A DNA stretch of 64,000 nucleotides from Euphorbia lathyris (taxonomy: Eukaryota > Streptophyta > Magnoliopsida > Malpighiales > Euphorbiaceae), in NCBI RefSeq assembly GCF_963576675.1, contig NC_088913.1:76135001-76199000 (forward strand), written 5' to 3'. The position numbers and the translations under genes were made by a program. Shown one piece after another: positions 12,570 to 24,995 of this stretch (positions within the stretch are counted from its first letter, which is position 1; each line of letters opens with the position of its first letter). The notes beneath the pieces were generated by a model. The model saw only the letters and a list, made by a program, of their open reading frames with translations, made no database searches and was not told the DNA's origin.

Positions 12570-14022
12570 ATGTCGGATTCTCAGAATATCTCCGGAGCCG
12601 ATTACGACTATAATCACTCCGATGAAAACCCTCCATCTCTTGCTCAGCAGGAATATAGCGAGACTCCCACCAAGTCTCAAGAACATGGTCAGCATGACCA
12701 AACTCCGAGAAAGAGCCCCCACGCTGACCTTGCAACTTTGTCGAAAAAGGAACAGAAAAAGGATAAGGGGAAGAAACTAATGGAAGGTACCTACTCTCTA
12801 GTCTACAACAGTGTCAGAGGATACAAGGTTGATCATTCCCGATGGTTTTCTAAGGGGTTTGTAGACGCTGAGAAACCTTTCTGCGAATGGATCTCCAAAA
12901 ATGGCTGGGCTGAGCTATTTTCTATTCGAGAAGCCACCTACCCAGAACTGGTAAAGGAATTCTATGCAAATTTGCGAGCTGCTGATGATGACAGGGACTA
13001 TATGGTCACTAAGGTCAAGGGAAAGGAAATCTTCATCAATCCTCCCTATCTCGTTAAATTGCTCAAGCTGACCAATAGCGGAACCAAACTCAGAACAACA
13101 AATGACCACACAAAAATTGAATATCCCCCTGAGTTTTGCAAACCCGCCGGTCATGTAGGGGAAATCGCTAGCACTTCCATGGGTCAGAATCAGAAGATGG
13201 CCCACTACATCCTGACGAACTTTCTTTTCCCCAAAGTCAACTCCACATCCTCAGCGTCAAATTTTGAGCAATGCTTTATCTGGCATATGCTGACCTACAA
13301 GCCACTCAATATGCCGGTTTTTCTCATCGGTGCTTTCCAACGAAGCACTGGCACTCTTAGGTTAGGCTCCCTCATCACCAAAATCCTCCAAGACTACCAA
13401 GTGAGCCTTGTAGAGGAAATCAACGTCTGGGGTACGGAGATTTCAGCTGGAATACTGTTCGGCTTGGCCTACGACCAACCCATCGTACCCAAGAAAGGTA
13501 AAGGGGCTGCAACTAAGGAAACACAGGGCATGCTGACCAGAGAGGGGAAGAAAGTAAAGCAAGCTCGCGCTGATAAGCAAGACAGAAAGAGGAAAGTTAT
13601 TCAAACCTCTTCTAAAGACATTGATGATGCCCCGAAAAAGATTCGGATTGTGTCCAAAGGAAAGAAAACTGAAGCTGAGCAAGGTCAGGATGGACCCAAG
13701 TCAACAGAAAAATTGAAAAGGCAAGTTGAGCCTGAGGAGGAAAAAGAGGACACTCCCGAGCAGCCTCTGAGAAAGAAGAAGAAGATCTCCTCTGGGTTGA
13801 ACCCTATTGATGCACCCCCTCTAGCCTCTATAATATCTGAAGACTCACACTTTGTGAGAAGCCAAGAGATTGATCTCGAGAAAACCCCTACTAACCAAGA
13901 TGAAGAAGAGTTGGGTGATCTCGGAGGTCAGTTTGATGTTGAGGAGACAATGGCTGATGAGCATGAACAGACAGTCAATGCTGAGCAGGTTGAAGAACAA
14001 ACTGAGCCAACAGCGAAGGATC
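12570..14022 (+). pseudogene. envelope-like / putative plant transposon protein ORF of element A, N-terminal part
   Basis: Extra ORF after pol, as in Sireviruses. Residues about 80-290 match the 'putative plant transposon protein' type domain: RWFSKGFVDAEKPFCEWI, YPELVKEFYANL, GQNQKMAHYILTNFLFPKVNS, FIWHMLTYKPLNMPVFLIGA and LRLGSLITKIL. The rest is highly charged, rich in K, E and Q (KKKKKI and EPEEEKEDT stretches), which suggests a nuclear or nucleic-acid-binding tail. I see no signal peptide or membrane helix, so 'envelope' is a family label only. The frame is open to 14022, where element B inserted (TSD GGATC, 14018-14022). The few codons beyond, ending at 14042, belong to B's LTR. The second half resumes at 41028. 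Confidence 0.75.
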
Positions 14023-14307
14023 TGTTGGTCCCTAGTAATTAGTTCCAAGGGGGGATAGGAACTAATGTAACTTTTTCGCTTTTAATTATGCTGACTTAAT
14101 GTTATTTTAAGATTTTATTAACTCAGCATGTTGGTCAGCACGACCGATTGATTAGTCAGACAGTTTTAGTTCTATGCTGACTAAGACTGCTTGACTTGAG
14201 AGTTGGGAATTGACACTTGAGAGGTCAGCTTCCAACTCAGCACTCAGATTTACTCAGTTTTAGTTTTAACAATTTATAAGCTGAGTAAATATAACAAGCA
14301 ACACATG

Positions 14308-14350
<43 letters not shown>

Positions 14351-15484
14351 AGAGAAAGAGTTTAGAAGTTACTCAGCACGACTTATCCTGGTTCGGCCTC
14401 TCTGCCTACGTCCAGTCCCCAGTTCCTCCTGGGATTTTCAATCCAATACTGAGCTCTTTCAAGGTAGAGCACAAACCCTTTACAAGGCAGTGAGTATGCA
14501 AGTGTACGTCCTCTATTCGTCTACTCAGCTCCTACTAAGTACTACAACCCAGCACTTAGATTTTTCTACCACTGAATACTTACAACCAAGTACTCAGCTC
14601 AACACTCTCAATATTTCTATTGATCACAAACTTGTTCTTTTTCAACTAAAGAACACCTTAGATGATTACAAAACAATCAATCCAGCATTTACACAAGGAA
14701 TAGAAGATTTGGTGTAAGATCTTTTTGTATTTGAGTGCTTTGAAGATTTTCTCTCTTGTATTTTTCTTTTGATACTTCGGCAATGATCCAAGGTTCTTGA
14801 TTGTCCTTTTATAGATGGAAATATGCAGATGGATCATTTGAATTGTTTTAGCCGTTAACACCAAAACGGCTCTTTTAGGGAACATCTTCTGATCAGCTTC
14901 AGACTGTTCCGCCATTCCCTTCCGCTATTTTCTTCAGGCGTCAGGTTTTGTCTTCTTGCATCAGACTTGTATTTTTGTGCCAGTTGTCTTTTACCAATAA
15001 TCCATTGACCCATGTTTCTTGGAATTAGTCTTCTGTGTATTTTCGAGACTTCAATTATTGGTGCAGAAGATTGGCAGACTTTGTCCTTTAGTGAACGGAT
15101 CCTTCATGCTGTCCTGACTGTCACTCAGCTTCACTCGTTATCTTCGAATGTTCAACTTCCATGCTGAGTTCCTTCTTAGTCAGCTCCGTTCTGTTTATAC
15201 AATTCTGAAGGAGTCTTCTAATTTAGTCAGCTTCGTTCTGGCAACTTTGAAGAAGACTTCTGAAACTGAGTTCTACTCCACTCAGCTTCTATTCTTTTAT
15301 GCTGAGTTCCGTTCCACTCAGCTTGGCTTATGCTGACTTTTGTCCTGTCTAACTTTATATATATATTTGCACTAAATATTGAACAAACACATTAGTACAA
15401 TTAAATCAAAGCATTTAAATTTAATTGCCTCTTAATCATGGATGATTTTGTCAAATCAAAATCTTGTGGAAATGTGTTTCAACA
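14023..15484 (-). repeat. 3' LTR of element B
   Basis: On the + strand it runs from TGTTGGTCCC to GTTTCAACA, the reverse complement of a TGTTGAAACAC...GGACCAACA LTR. It is 1462 bp, slightly longer than its partner at 39587-41027 because of an AT-repeat expansion. Confidence 0.93.
14313..14349. repeat. AT dinucleotide microsatellite in the B 3' LTR
   Basis: About 18 AT units, against about four in the same place of the other B LTR (near 39882-39890, preceded there by a longer CA run). It expanded or contracted after insertion and makes a frame encoding YIYIYI that is meaningless. Confidence 0.9.
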
Positions 15485-15500
15485 AACTCCCCCATTTTGA
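15485..15500 (-). other. Polypurine tract of element B
   Basis: The minus strand reads TCAAAATGGGGGAGTT directly before the 3' LTR; element A has the same tract at 43101-43116. It primes plus-strand cDNA. The GGGGGAG core resembles the Sirevirus tract. Confidence 0.85.
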
Positions 15501-15751
15501 TGTTGGAAAAATACATAATTATGGAACTCAGTTATAAGTTACCCCATGATTGATTTATTTTTGAAATGACTCCCCCGTAAGGGTTGCACATATTGTCTTA
15601 ACTTAATTCTAAACCTTCCAAGATTTAATTGAATTATCCTTAAGACATTTGTGTATACTGACTTAATTTAATGTTAGATTTTTCAAGATCTGAGCTAATT
15701 TGATTTAAGTCAGTTTTCAAAAATATTAGAAGTATGTTGCTACTCAGTTTA

Positions 15752-18613
15752 TTACATAAGTATTTTAATGTTAATGTATACTGAGTATGTTTTACTTCCT
15801 GAGGCATTACCTGCAAGCTGAGTTCCTTCTTGGCTTGTCTCCCCCGTTTTGCCATCATCGGGTTTATAAAGGAAGGTATCGTTGCGAGCATGAGTGGAGA
15901 GGTGATTTGAGTAACGCTGGAGCCTCTTAGTACTTTCACGCAAGCCATCAATTATAGGAACACTGTCATCTTAGACATGGCGAGGAACCCGGAGAGAGCT
16001 GCTAATCATGTTGAGTAGGCATTCATGGGATTTGCTAAGCCAGGTGAGCGCGCTGGTGAGCTGACCAAAAGATTGGTGGTACATCTTTAGCAAGGCAGAG
16101 TCATAAAACATGCGTTGAGCATTGTTGATGCGCATTGCCTTCATAATTGCTTGGGAAAAGCTCAAGAGTTGACCATTAGAGACTGGATCAACATCCATCT
16201 GTGCTTTGTTGACATTGAGTAGACTTACTGCTTCGCTCAGTTGGTCAATTGTACACTAAGAGGAGGAGGAGACTAACTCACGCGTACAAGTCAGCTCAGC
16301 ATTGAACTTGGTAAAGCATTATTGGACTTCAGCAGATGTGGCATACTCAGTATTGCCAGGTGCGCTTGATTTGGACAGTTCTGCAGTTAACTTAGCAAAA
16401 TAGCCTTGAAGTTCAGTGGAAGTTGCATACCCTGGATTAACTTCCGTCGGTTGTTGGATTTTGCCTTCAAGCGAGTTCAGATGGTTTACCATTGTGAGTA
16501 CCAATTCAGTCAGCTTTGCTATTTGGTCTTGCCTGGGCTGTTGAGTCTAAACTGTGGTCATAACACTTACTAGATCCTTGAGTCCTCTTAGTTCATTGAG
16601 AAGCTGAGTGATACCAGACAGTTGAGAGGACTCAGCATGAGAAGATCTAGTAGCATCAGCTTGAGAAGGGTTCAATTCTTGAAGCAAGGACTGAGCAGAG
16701 GCAATGATTCATCGGCCTGACTCAGTAGCATTTAAGTATGTGAATTGAGCCGCATTTGTCTCAGAGGCTGGAATTGAGCTTGATGGAGGTGGAGTTGGCT
16801 GTTTGCCAGATTGATTATCTTGATTGGTGATAGGACTTTGATGCAGATTGGATTCAGGAACTGATTTATCAACATGCTGTGTTGGAGGTGGAGTTTGGTT
16901 AGTCATGTTGACCTGCTCATCCTGAGTGGGTGAAGTTGAAGCAGTTTTTGGATTCTCCGGAGTCTTGGCTTGTTCTTCAATATGAGTAACAGAGGCTTGG
17001 TTTTGCACAAGATCCGTTGGAGGAGACTCAGGCTCAGCATCATGAGAGAAATATTTGAACTGAATTTTGGAGAGTTCAGCATCAATATCTTGAGGAGGGG
17101 AATCATCTAGAAGATCAATTTGCTTTTGTGCTTTCTTCTTGAGTCGCTTGAACCTTGTTTCTTTAGGAGGAGATGGGTCAACATGAATATCCTCCTCATC
17201 AGTATCAACTGTCTCTTCTACCACAGTTGGATTTTCATGTTGCTCAATGTGATCCTCAACAGCAATATTTTCTTCTGCCTCAATTCTCCGCTCAGCATCA
17301 TCCTGATGTTGCTCAACGTCAGTAGGTTGTTCCTGCTCGGTATTGACTTCTTCCTCAACATGAGTTTCTTGCTCAGCATCCTTGACCGGCTCAGCATGAG
17401 CTTGGTCTAGGTCAGTTCCATGACCTTTTGGAGGTACAATCCAATCCAAGGGGTTTGCTTCAACTATCTTTGAGGTATGACCCTTCTTCCTTTTCATCAA
17501 GGGGGATTCCGGAGTTCCCTCTTCTTCATCCTCAGGCTCTTCTGGCCTCTTTCTCTTCTCTGCCGACTCAGCTTTCTCCTTAGCCTGGTCAGCTTTAACT
17601 TTTTCTTGAGACACTAGTCTCACTTTCTTTGGGACAGCATTGATGTCTTTGGAGTATGTTTCAATGGCCTTTCTCTTCTTCTTCTTTTCCTTAGGGGACT
17701 CAGCAGGAGCCTCCACTTCTTTCTCAGGCTCATGCTCAGGCACCTCTTCCTGTTCAGCTTCATCATTTTCCTCAACATCTTCAATTTCTTCATATCCTTT
17801 CAATGGTTGATTGTATAATAATCCAACCAGCAGAGCTGCTGTGATCTCACTTCCCAAATTGTCAGTTTCATTTATGGTCTCGATCTGTTTATCCTCGAGG
17901 ATCTTAGTGATTAAAGAACCTAACCGAAGTTTCTTACCTCCTCGCTGGAGCGCACCAACCAGAAATACCGGAAGGTTGAGAGGGGTGTAGGTCAGCATGT
18001 GCCATATGAAGCACTGCTCAAAGTTGGAGGCAGATGAGGCTGAGTTGAGTTTGGGGAAGATGAAATTGGTCAATATGTAGTGTGTTATCTTCTGGTTTTG
18101 CCCCATACACGTGCTGGGTATTTCACCTTTATGATTCTTGGGTTTGCAGAACCCCTTGATCTGGTCAAGCTTTTCCTTTGGTACCTTTTCTTTTGTTGTT
18201 CTAAATTCTATTCCTTCGTCTGGTAAGTTTAGCAGAGTAGCTAAATAGGCAGGGGTTATGGTGATTTTCTGTCCTTTGACCGTGGTCTCCAAATAGTCAG
18301 CATCTTCTTCATCAACAAACATGTTGGAATAGAACTCTCTGACCAGTTTAGGGTATGTTTTTCCGACGAGTGAGAAGAGACCGGTCCATTTGTTCTTCTT
18401 GATCCAGTCACAGAACGGTTTCTCAGAAGTGACGAATCCTGGAGAGAACCATCTGCATTTTAGAACCTCCAAGTTGTTGACCTTCTTATGGACCTTGATC
18501 ATGTTCCTTTCTACTGGTTTAGATAAACCGGCGGGGTCAGCTTGAGTGGGTTTGCCAGATGTTTGGCCAAGCTGAGTGGTGACGTTAGGGATTTCGTTTT
18601 TGCCGGAAGCCAT
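15752..18613 (-). pseudogene. envelope-like / putative plant transposon protein ORF of element B
   Basis: The first 634 codons (18613-16709) are open. They carry the same domain as A: CRWFSPGFVTSEKPFCDWI, YPKLVREFYSNM, GQNQKITHYILTNFIFPKLNS, FIWHMLTYTPLNLPVFLVGAL and LRLGSLITKIL. A very acidic, E- and Q-rich tail follows (about residues 270-560). A TGA at 16709-16711 ends the frame where element A has CGA (41674-41676). Downstream frames (16504-16319, 16198-15971, 15943-15752) continue the homology, including FYDSALLKMYHQSF (A has FYDSALLKMYHQAY) and STKRLQRYS, with more stops such as CAG to TAG near 16550. Function is unknown; no signal peptide or membrane segment is visible. Confidence 0.75.
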
Positions 18614-18706
18614 TGTTACAGATGAAGGTTTTAAGGTTTAGGGAGAGAGAAGAATTCGATTTTAGAAGATTTTAAGCGTAAAGAGTAATGAGTGGGGATC
18701 CTTCCA

Positions 18707-18716
18707 CTACTTATAG
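18707..18716 (-). promoter_or_regulatory. internal TATA-like box ahead of the B accessory ORF
   Basis: The minus strand reads CTATAAGTAG followed by TGGA, about 95-103 bp before the ATG at 18613. It is nearly the same sequence and spacing as 12461-12470 in element A, with a purine-rich + strand (pyrimidine-rich leader on the minus strand) in between. Confidence 0.5.
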
Positions 18717-18815
18717 AGTTTTGAGTCATTAATGAACTAGCCGTTTTCATCTTGGGACTTTAATCGACAAAGATTCTGCCATTTATGACAGGTTCGGCGC
18801 ATGGGTATTCATTAT

Positions 18816-20156
18816 TGTTGAAACACCTTTCCACATAATTTTGATTTGACAAAATTGTTTAAGTATAATATATATACATATTCTAAACACACTAAGTTTA
18901 AATGCTTTGATTTAATTCTACTAATGTGTTTGTTCAATGTTGAGTTAAAATATTATAAGACATAAGAATCGAAAGGCCCAAGCCCATTACGGAAGCCAAG
19001 GCCCAAGTCAAACAACTCAGTACACTCGGCCCACATATGTCAAGACGTTGCCGTTTTTGTTCAAAACGCAACTCAGCAATCGGAAGGATCTAGAAGACCT
19101 TCGGGAACAACTTCAAGATGAAGCTGCTGAGTAGTCTCGACAAAGCATACAAGACAGCAGCTGGCAAAGGAAAACTTCCAGACAAAGTGTTTCCTCTTTT
19201 AGCAAAGTTCAGACGACACAGTATGCTGTCCAGTTGACTTTACCATAAAAGGAGAGACCATCTGCTGAGCTGACCGAGGACAGAAGATACACGATTGTGA
19301 TTGGCCGAGAGCTCTGTATAAGTCAGGATGACAACGACACATAGCCGTTTCCCTCCAACGTTTATTTCGAAATTCGAAATGACCGACGACCCAGACGTCT
19401 CTATAAATAGTGCCATCACAAGCTTCACAAAACACAGAACTTGATCAAGCCATTACGCTGACCAAATCTCTACAAGTTCTGCAAGCAAGAAGCAAAGCAA
19501 AATTCTTACACTACACATTTCTCATATCTGTGTAAAACTCTAGAGTGATTGTAAATCGTCTAAAGTGTCTTAGCACATCTTTGTATTAGGACAAAACACT
19601 TATCATTTCTAGAGATAGAAAGGAGATGCTGAGTACTCGGTTTTAAGTACTCAGCGAGAGATTAGGATTGAGTAGAATTATAGAGGAAGGTACTCTTGTC
19701 ATACTCAATTACTGATATTGTAAAAGGTTTGAGGCTCTACCTTTAAAGAGCTCAGTAGAGGATTTGAAATCTCGGAACGTGTTCCGGGGACAGGACGTAG
19801 GCTTAGAAGAAGCCGAACCTGGATAAATCTGCTGAGTGAAGTATTTCTAAACCTTTAACTCCTTATTTATATTGCTTGCTTAAATAATCAAAAACTGACC
19901 AAGTAAAGAGGTCAAGTTGAGTTGTGCGCATTAAACGTAAGAGCTCAGGAATAGACTCTAAGTGTTGTTTCCTGACTCAAGCTAAGAAACTGACCTAGTC
20001 ACCAGTTGACTAAGCCAGTATCTTGCTATTTACTCAGCGCTGCTGTTCAAACCTTTTTCCTTAGAAAAAGAAATCTGCCCTAATTGCTAAAAAGTTTAAA
20101 TAGTTCCTAACCCCCCCCCCTTGGAACTATACTTGCAACTAAACAAGGGACCAACA
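18816..20156 (+). mobile_element. Element F: solo LTR of an A/B-related copia element
   Basis: A 1341-bp LTR starts TGTTGAAACACC and ends GGGACCAACA, with perfect 5-bp duplications ATTAT at 18811-18815 and 20157-20161. There is no internal region, so the element was reduced by recombination between its LTRs. The first and last 60-100 bp match A and B, but the middle differs, so it is a third subfamily. It has its own TATA-like CTATAAATAG at 19401-19410. It lies in the + orientation within the spacer between B's pol and envelope-like ORF. Confidence 0.92.
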
Positions 20157-20496
20157 ATTATTACTCGCGTTTTTCTAAGTATGATTTATTACACGTGTCA
20201 TTGTTTATCGGTGCAAGTGGGCTTTTACTCAGTTTGCCAGAATATGAGTCGTTTATGATACTGAGTATTTAATTCTACGTAGATGGATTTCCTATCTCTC
20301 AACATACGTTAATCACACAGCATGTACATCTACTCAGCATAAGATGATTACTCAATATGTTTGTCTACTCAGCACATAATATTTTACTCAACATTTGTAT
20401 CTACTCAGCATAGACTATTAAGCTCAATGTGCAGTAGTTACTAGATTGATATCAGTCAGCATGGTAATCACTCAACATTTATTCAAATAGTTAGAA
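20157..20496 (-). other. pol to accessory-ORF spacer of element B
   Basis: Non-coding, homologous to 12043-12300 in A. On the + strand CTACTCAGCA and related TTACTCAA phrases recur every 17-20 bp between about 20328 and 20410. This is a local concentration of the ACTCAGC word found all over the family. Confidence 0.7.
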
Positions 20497-22327
20497 TTAT
20501 TGAAGAGGATTAGACATACCGATTGCTTCCCTTAGTATGTTAAATTGCTCACGAGCCAAATACTTGGTGAAGATATCTGCAAGCTGTTTATTTGTTGGCA
20601 CATAGGTTAGCTTGATCTCACCCTTTAGTACGTGATCTTTGATGAAGTGATGCCTTATACTGACATGCTTCATCCTACTGTGTTGGATAGGATTCTTGGA
20701 TAGATCAATGGCACTCTTGTTGTCACATTTGATCTCTATTGTCTCAGTTCTTACTCCATAATCCTCAAGTTGTTGCTTTATCCATAGGACTTGAGCTACA
20801 CAGCTTCCAACAGCAACGTACTCAGCTTCAGTTGTAGACAGAGCAACTGATGACTGCTTCTTGCTGAACCAAGATACTAGACAGCTTCCAAGGAAATGGC
20901 ATCCTCCTGAAGTACTCTTACGTTCTAGCTTATCCCGTCCATAGTCAGCATCAGTGTATCCTATGAGTGTGAAGTCATTTGAGGCTGGATACCACAAACC
21001 TGCATCAACTGAGCTCTGCAAATATCTAAAAATTCTTTTTACAGCAATTAAGTGAGATTCCCTTGGGTCAGCTTGATATCTTGCATAATAACATAATGAG
21101 TACTGTATATCAGGTCTACTAGCAGTGAGATAAAGTAAGGAGCCTATCATACCTCGATAAAGTTTACTATCTATTGACTTACTTTTCTCATCTTTGCATA
21201 GGACAGTATCAGTACCCATAGGGGTTGATATGGGCTTACAATCTTCCATATCAAATTTCTTTAACATCTCCTTGGTGTACTTGGACTGACTAATGAAGAT
21301 GTCGTTCTTACCTTGCTTGATCTGAAGTCCAAGAAAGAAGCTGAGTTCTCCCATCATAGACATTTCGAACCCAGTCTGCATCTGTTTGCTAAACTCTTGA
21401 CACAAGGATTCGTCAGTAGCACCAAATATTATGTCATCTACATAGATTTGTCCAAGTAGGGTATGTTTACCCTTTTTCTTAATGAACAAGGTTGTGTCAG
21501 CTTTTCCTCTGACATAATTCCTGGTCAGCAGGAAGTTGGTCAACCTCTCATACCAAGCTCTTGGAGCTTGCTTCAGGCCATATAAGGCCTTCTTGAGTTT
21601 ATAAACGTGGTTTGGAAATTTTGGATCTTCAAAACCGGGAGGTTGATTAACATATACCTCTTCGTTTATAAAACCATTAAGAAATGCACTTTTAACATCC
21701 ATTTGATACAATTTAAAGTTCATGAAACTAGCATATGCACACAATATACGTATAGCTTCTAACCTAGCAACTGGTGCAAAGGTTTCACCATAATCAATGC
21801 CCTCTTGCTGACTATAGCCTTGGGCTACAAGTCGAGCTTTGTTCCTGATTACATTTTCATGCTCATCTAGTTTGTTTCTAAAAACCCACTTAGTTCCTAT
21901 GGATTTTTGATTCCTAGGTTTAGGTACTAAATCACATACCTCATTTCTCGTGAATTGGTCAAGCTCTTCTTGCATAGCATTGATCCAATACTCATCATGC
22001 TCAGCATCAGCAAAGTTCTTTGGTTCATGAACTGATACGAAAGCAACGTTGCTAAGGAATTTCCTAAGCTGGTCTCTAGTCATTACTTTGTTGTTGGCAT
22101 CATCAAGGATGGACTTTTCTGAATGTCCTCTTGGAATTTTTATCTCCTTGGGTAATGTTGAGTTGTTTGGAACATGTGTTTCTACAATCTCTGCAGGGAC
22201 AGATTGATCAGTAAAGGTAATTTCAGTTTCGATTTTACCTTTGGTCAGCTCTTGTGCTGATGGCTCAGCACCTCCACTTTGGTCAGTATGAGCTGAGTTC
22301 GGCTCGTCCTCCATGGGTTGAGTTGTC
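20497..22327 (-). CDS. pol: pol of element B, RT and RNase H half (intact frame)
   Basis: Open from the C insertion site to the natural stop. After an acidic linker, the copia RT shows [57 protein letters not shown] and the catalytic [10 protein letters not shown]. RNase H has [21 protein letters not shown] and [13 protein letters not shown], and the protein ends with [10 protein letters not shown] exactly as in A. No stop or frameshift is seen, so all catalytic motifs are present. The upstream protease-integrase half is at 36505-37807, separated by the 14.2-kb element C, so a complete Pol cannot be made from this copy. Confidence 0.95.
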
Positions 22328-22594
22328 TGTTAAGCCCAAAATATATCTAAAATATCATATATAAATACGTTAAATTTACATTAAAATCATGTTAATTATG
22401 TTCATTTGGAATACTTTTACGTCTTTATTTACTTCTTTGATGCAAGGTACTTAATTATTTGGTTAAATCCAAATAGGAGCGAAAACGGAGCTAAAATGGA
22501 GGAAAAACCTAAAAAACGTACCGAGAACACATAACGGCCAGAAGAACGCTCAAGAAGGATGAAAAGCAGTCGAGAGACAGGGAAAATTCTCTCT

Positions 22595-22721
22595 GTCGCG
22601 ACTGAGATTTTGAGAATCTCAGTCGCGACCTACGGAAGCCAGCTCGGGAGAAAAACGAAGTTTTCACTCGTCTCTATACCCCCTATCGCGATTGAGATTT
22701 TCAGAATCTCAGTCGCGACAG
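22595..22721 (+). promoter_or_regulatory. paired palindromes in U3 of element C
   Basis: First hairpin: a perfect 15-bp arm GTCGCGACTGAGATT (22595-22609), 5-nt loop, then its exact complement (22615-22629). A second, similar hairpin lies at about 22683-22721 with one mismatch. In the 3' LTR the second is perfect over 17 bp (35355-35371 with 35377-35393) and the first lies at 35267-35301. They are 115-245 bp upstream of the TATA box. The core AATCTCAG/CTGAGATT recurs upstream of both accessory ORFs. Confidence 0.85.
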
Positions 22722-22837
22722 CGAACCATTCTGCACACAAAACACATGTTTTAAATCGAAAAAACACGTCTGTTCGTTCGGATAAAAGCAACCCTTCACC
22801 AGCGGACACGACCCGTCATTTACAACCCTTCAACAAC

Positions 22838-22847
22838 TATAAATAAG
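22838..22847 (+). promoter_or_regulatory. TATA box of element C 5' LTR
   Basis: CTATAAATAA, also at 35509-35518 in the 3' LTR. It is the likely core promoter of the genomic RNA, downstream of the U3 palindromes. Confidence 0.65.
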
Positions 22848-23838
22848 TGATCCATTTCAGAAATCAAGGTTGGAAAAAGTTAGAGAAATTAGAGAAGAAA
22901 GTTATTATGTTGAGTTTCTGATTCAGAAAAGAATCAGAAAGTTAGATTTCATTTCTGTGTAAACAATCGTGCTGTACACGAATTGTTATTATATTAGTTA
23001 TAAAAACAGTATTAGTTTAGTTTTCATTCTGGTAGTAGACGAGATCAGTCTCTATTCCGAAGATCCAGCGAGAAGAATTGACGGCTGAAGCGCATGAGGT
23101 TTGATGCACCTACGGAGTTTGAGAGAAAGATTGACAACCCGGATCTCAAAGTTTTCGTTGCAATGCTATCCAAGTTTCTACTTCTCTGTTAACTTGTGAA
23201 AATTCACATTTCATTAATGATATACTTATTTATTCAATAAATTCTTACTGTTGTTATTTTGATATTGTTCTGACAAAATGATTTTCAAAATGATAAATTG
23301 GTGTTTTTATTAAAACGTTCTATTCCATCTTATTCATATAAGAACTTTGTTGAACACTTGACATATTTAGTTTTTATGGATGATATGATCGCTGATCGCG
23401 GCTTATCAGGCATAAAATACTAGTTTGATTAAGGTAGCAATCTGCTCCGATCCAGAGAGATTTCTACGGTTCAAAGCCATTTAATTGAATAAATCGCTAT
23501 ATTGTTACATGTCCATAATCTTTACAAAGTTAAAGTTGCTTTCTTTGCTTTATGAAAATAAGTTTTATACCTTCTATTTATTCCAATTACGGAAGTATCT
23601 GTTTTGTAATCAAAATTCCAAAACAGAACTGTTCTCTAAACTCGATATAATCCTTCTATCTAATCCTAATTTGCCAAAACCAATTCCATCAATTAAACAT
23701 ATTTCTTTTATTAAACCTAAACACGTGACTAAACCGAATTAAATAAAGTTTTAGTTAAAAAGCGTTCCCTGTGGGTTCGATATCTTTTATTACTACAAGC
23801 GTATACCGTGCACTTGCAGAAATCGCTCAACAAGTTTT

Positions 23839-23856
23839 TGGCGCCGTTGCCGGGGA
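23839..23856 (+). other. Primer binding site of element C (Asp tRNA type)
   Basis: TGGCGCCGTTGCCGGGGA begins six bases after the LTR. This is the primer site used by Athila and many related plant gypsy elements, complementary to an aspartate tRNA 3' end. Confidence 0.9.
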
Positions 23857-24005
23857 ACGCCAAAATTTTTGACAAAATTTTAAATTTTTCGTGTTTTATT
23901 TCGAATCTAGGTTTAAACATACTTATTTTAACTTTTATAATTTAATAATTTTCAATTACTAATTTATTTATTTTTCAAATTCTGTTTTGTAGGTAGTTTC
24001 GGTTC

Positions 24006-24995
24006 GTGCAAAATTTCAGGTTCATGCGCAGTTCTCGAAGTTCAGGCATTGTACTAGACCTTATAGACCCAGAAATTGAGAAAACCATTAGGAAGAACAA
24101 GAAAAATAAGAAAAACAAAAATAAGACCCCAGTAAAAACATATACCGAGCCAGAAAAAATGGCAGACCCACCAACACTTATGGATTACGCTAGGCCAGGT
24201 GTGGCCGGTGTGACCAATAGTATCGTTAGACCCAGAATCACCGTAAATCAATTTGAAATTAAGCCATCTTTGCTTAATATGTTGCAAAATAATGTAACAT
24301 TTTACGGGTTACCTAACGAAAATCCTAACACCCACTTAACAAATTTCCTTGAAATTTGTGATACTTTTAAAATTCCAGATGTGACTGCAGAAGCAATCAA
24401 ACTTCGCCTCTTTCCTTTCACTTTGAAGGATAGAGCCAAAGAATGGTTAACTTCTATGCCAGCCGCAACTTTTGCCACTTGGGAACAATTAGCCCAAGCG
24501 TTTTTATCTAAATATTTTCCTTTAGCAAAAACCGCAAGAGTCATAAAGGAGTTAACATCTTTTTCTCAAAATGACAATGAGACTCTTTATGAAACTTGGG
24601 AACGTTTTAAAGAACTTCAACGTTTATGCCCACACCACCAATTACCCGCTGAACTTTTAATGCAAACATTTTACAATGGACTAAATCCTACAACTAGGGG
24701 TTCATTAGATGCTATGTCGGGAGGGCTATTTATGAAGAAAACATCAGCCCAAGCGAGAGAACTTTTGGAGGAAATGGCAATCAACAGCAGTATGTGGCCC
24801 GCGGAACGTGGACATATGCCGGTGGTAAAACCATCATCCTCAACCACACCATCAGTTAAAGGTATAGTTGAACTTGATCCAGTCGCGATGCTACAAGCCC
24901 AATTTCTGCTTTATCGCACAAAATTGATAAATTTATGGCACCACGCGATACCAATGGTAATCTATTCCAAACAGATGTGGACTACGAAAATATGA
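24006..24995 (+). pseudogene. gag: gag of element C, N-terminal part
   Basis: Gypsy Gag. Residues about 85-200 form the retrotransposon capsid domain: FYGLPNENPNTHLTNFLEIC, RLFPFTLKDRAKEWL, ATFATWEQLAQAFLSKYFP, ETLYETWERFKELQRLCPHH. It starts at an ATG 150 bp after the primer site, though an earlier start cannot be excluded. The frame shifts near 24905-24935; the last 30 residues here are out-of-frame, and Gag continues at 24935. Confidence 0.85.

Larger units (their letters stand above)
22328..23832 (+). repeat. 5' LTR of element C
   Basis: TGTTAAGCCC to CGCTCAACA, 1505 bp. U3 holds two strong hairpins and a TATA box (separate entries). It is near-identical to 35000-36504. Confidence 0.95.

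Noticed and set aside
14305..14493. Frame with YIYIYIYI repeat
   Set aside because: Translation of an AT microsatellite in B's LTR.
22559..22846. 95-codon frame repeated at 35231-35518
   Set aside because: It lies over the U3 hairpins of C's LTRs, upstream of the TATA box, and would not be in the main transcript.
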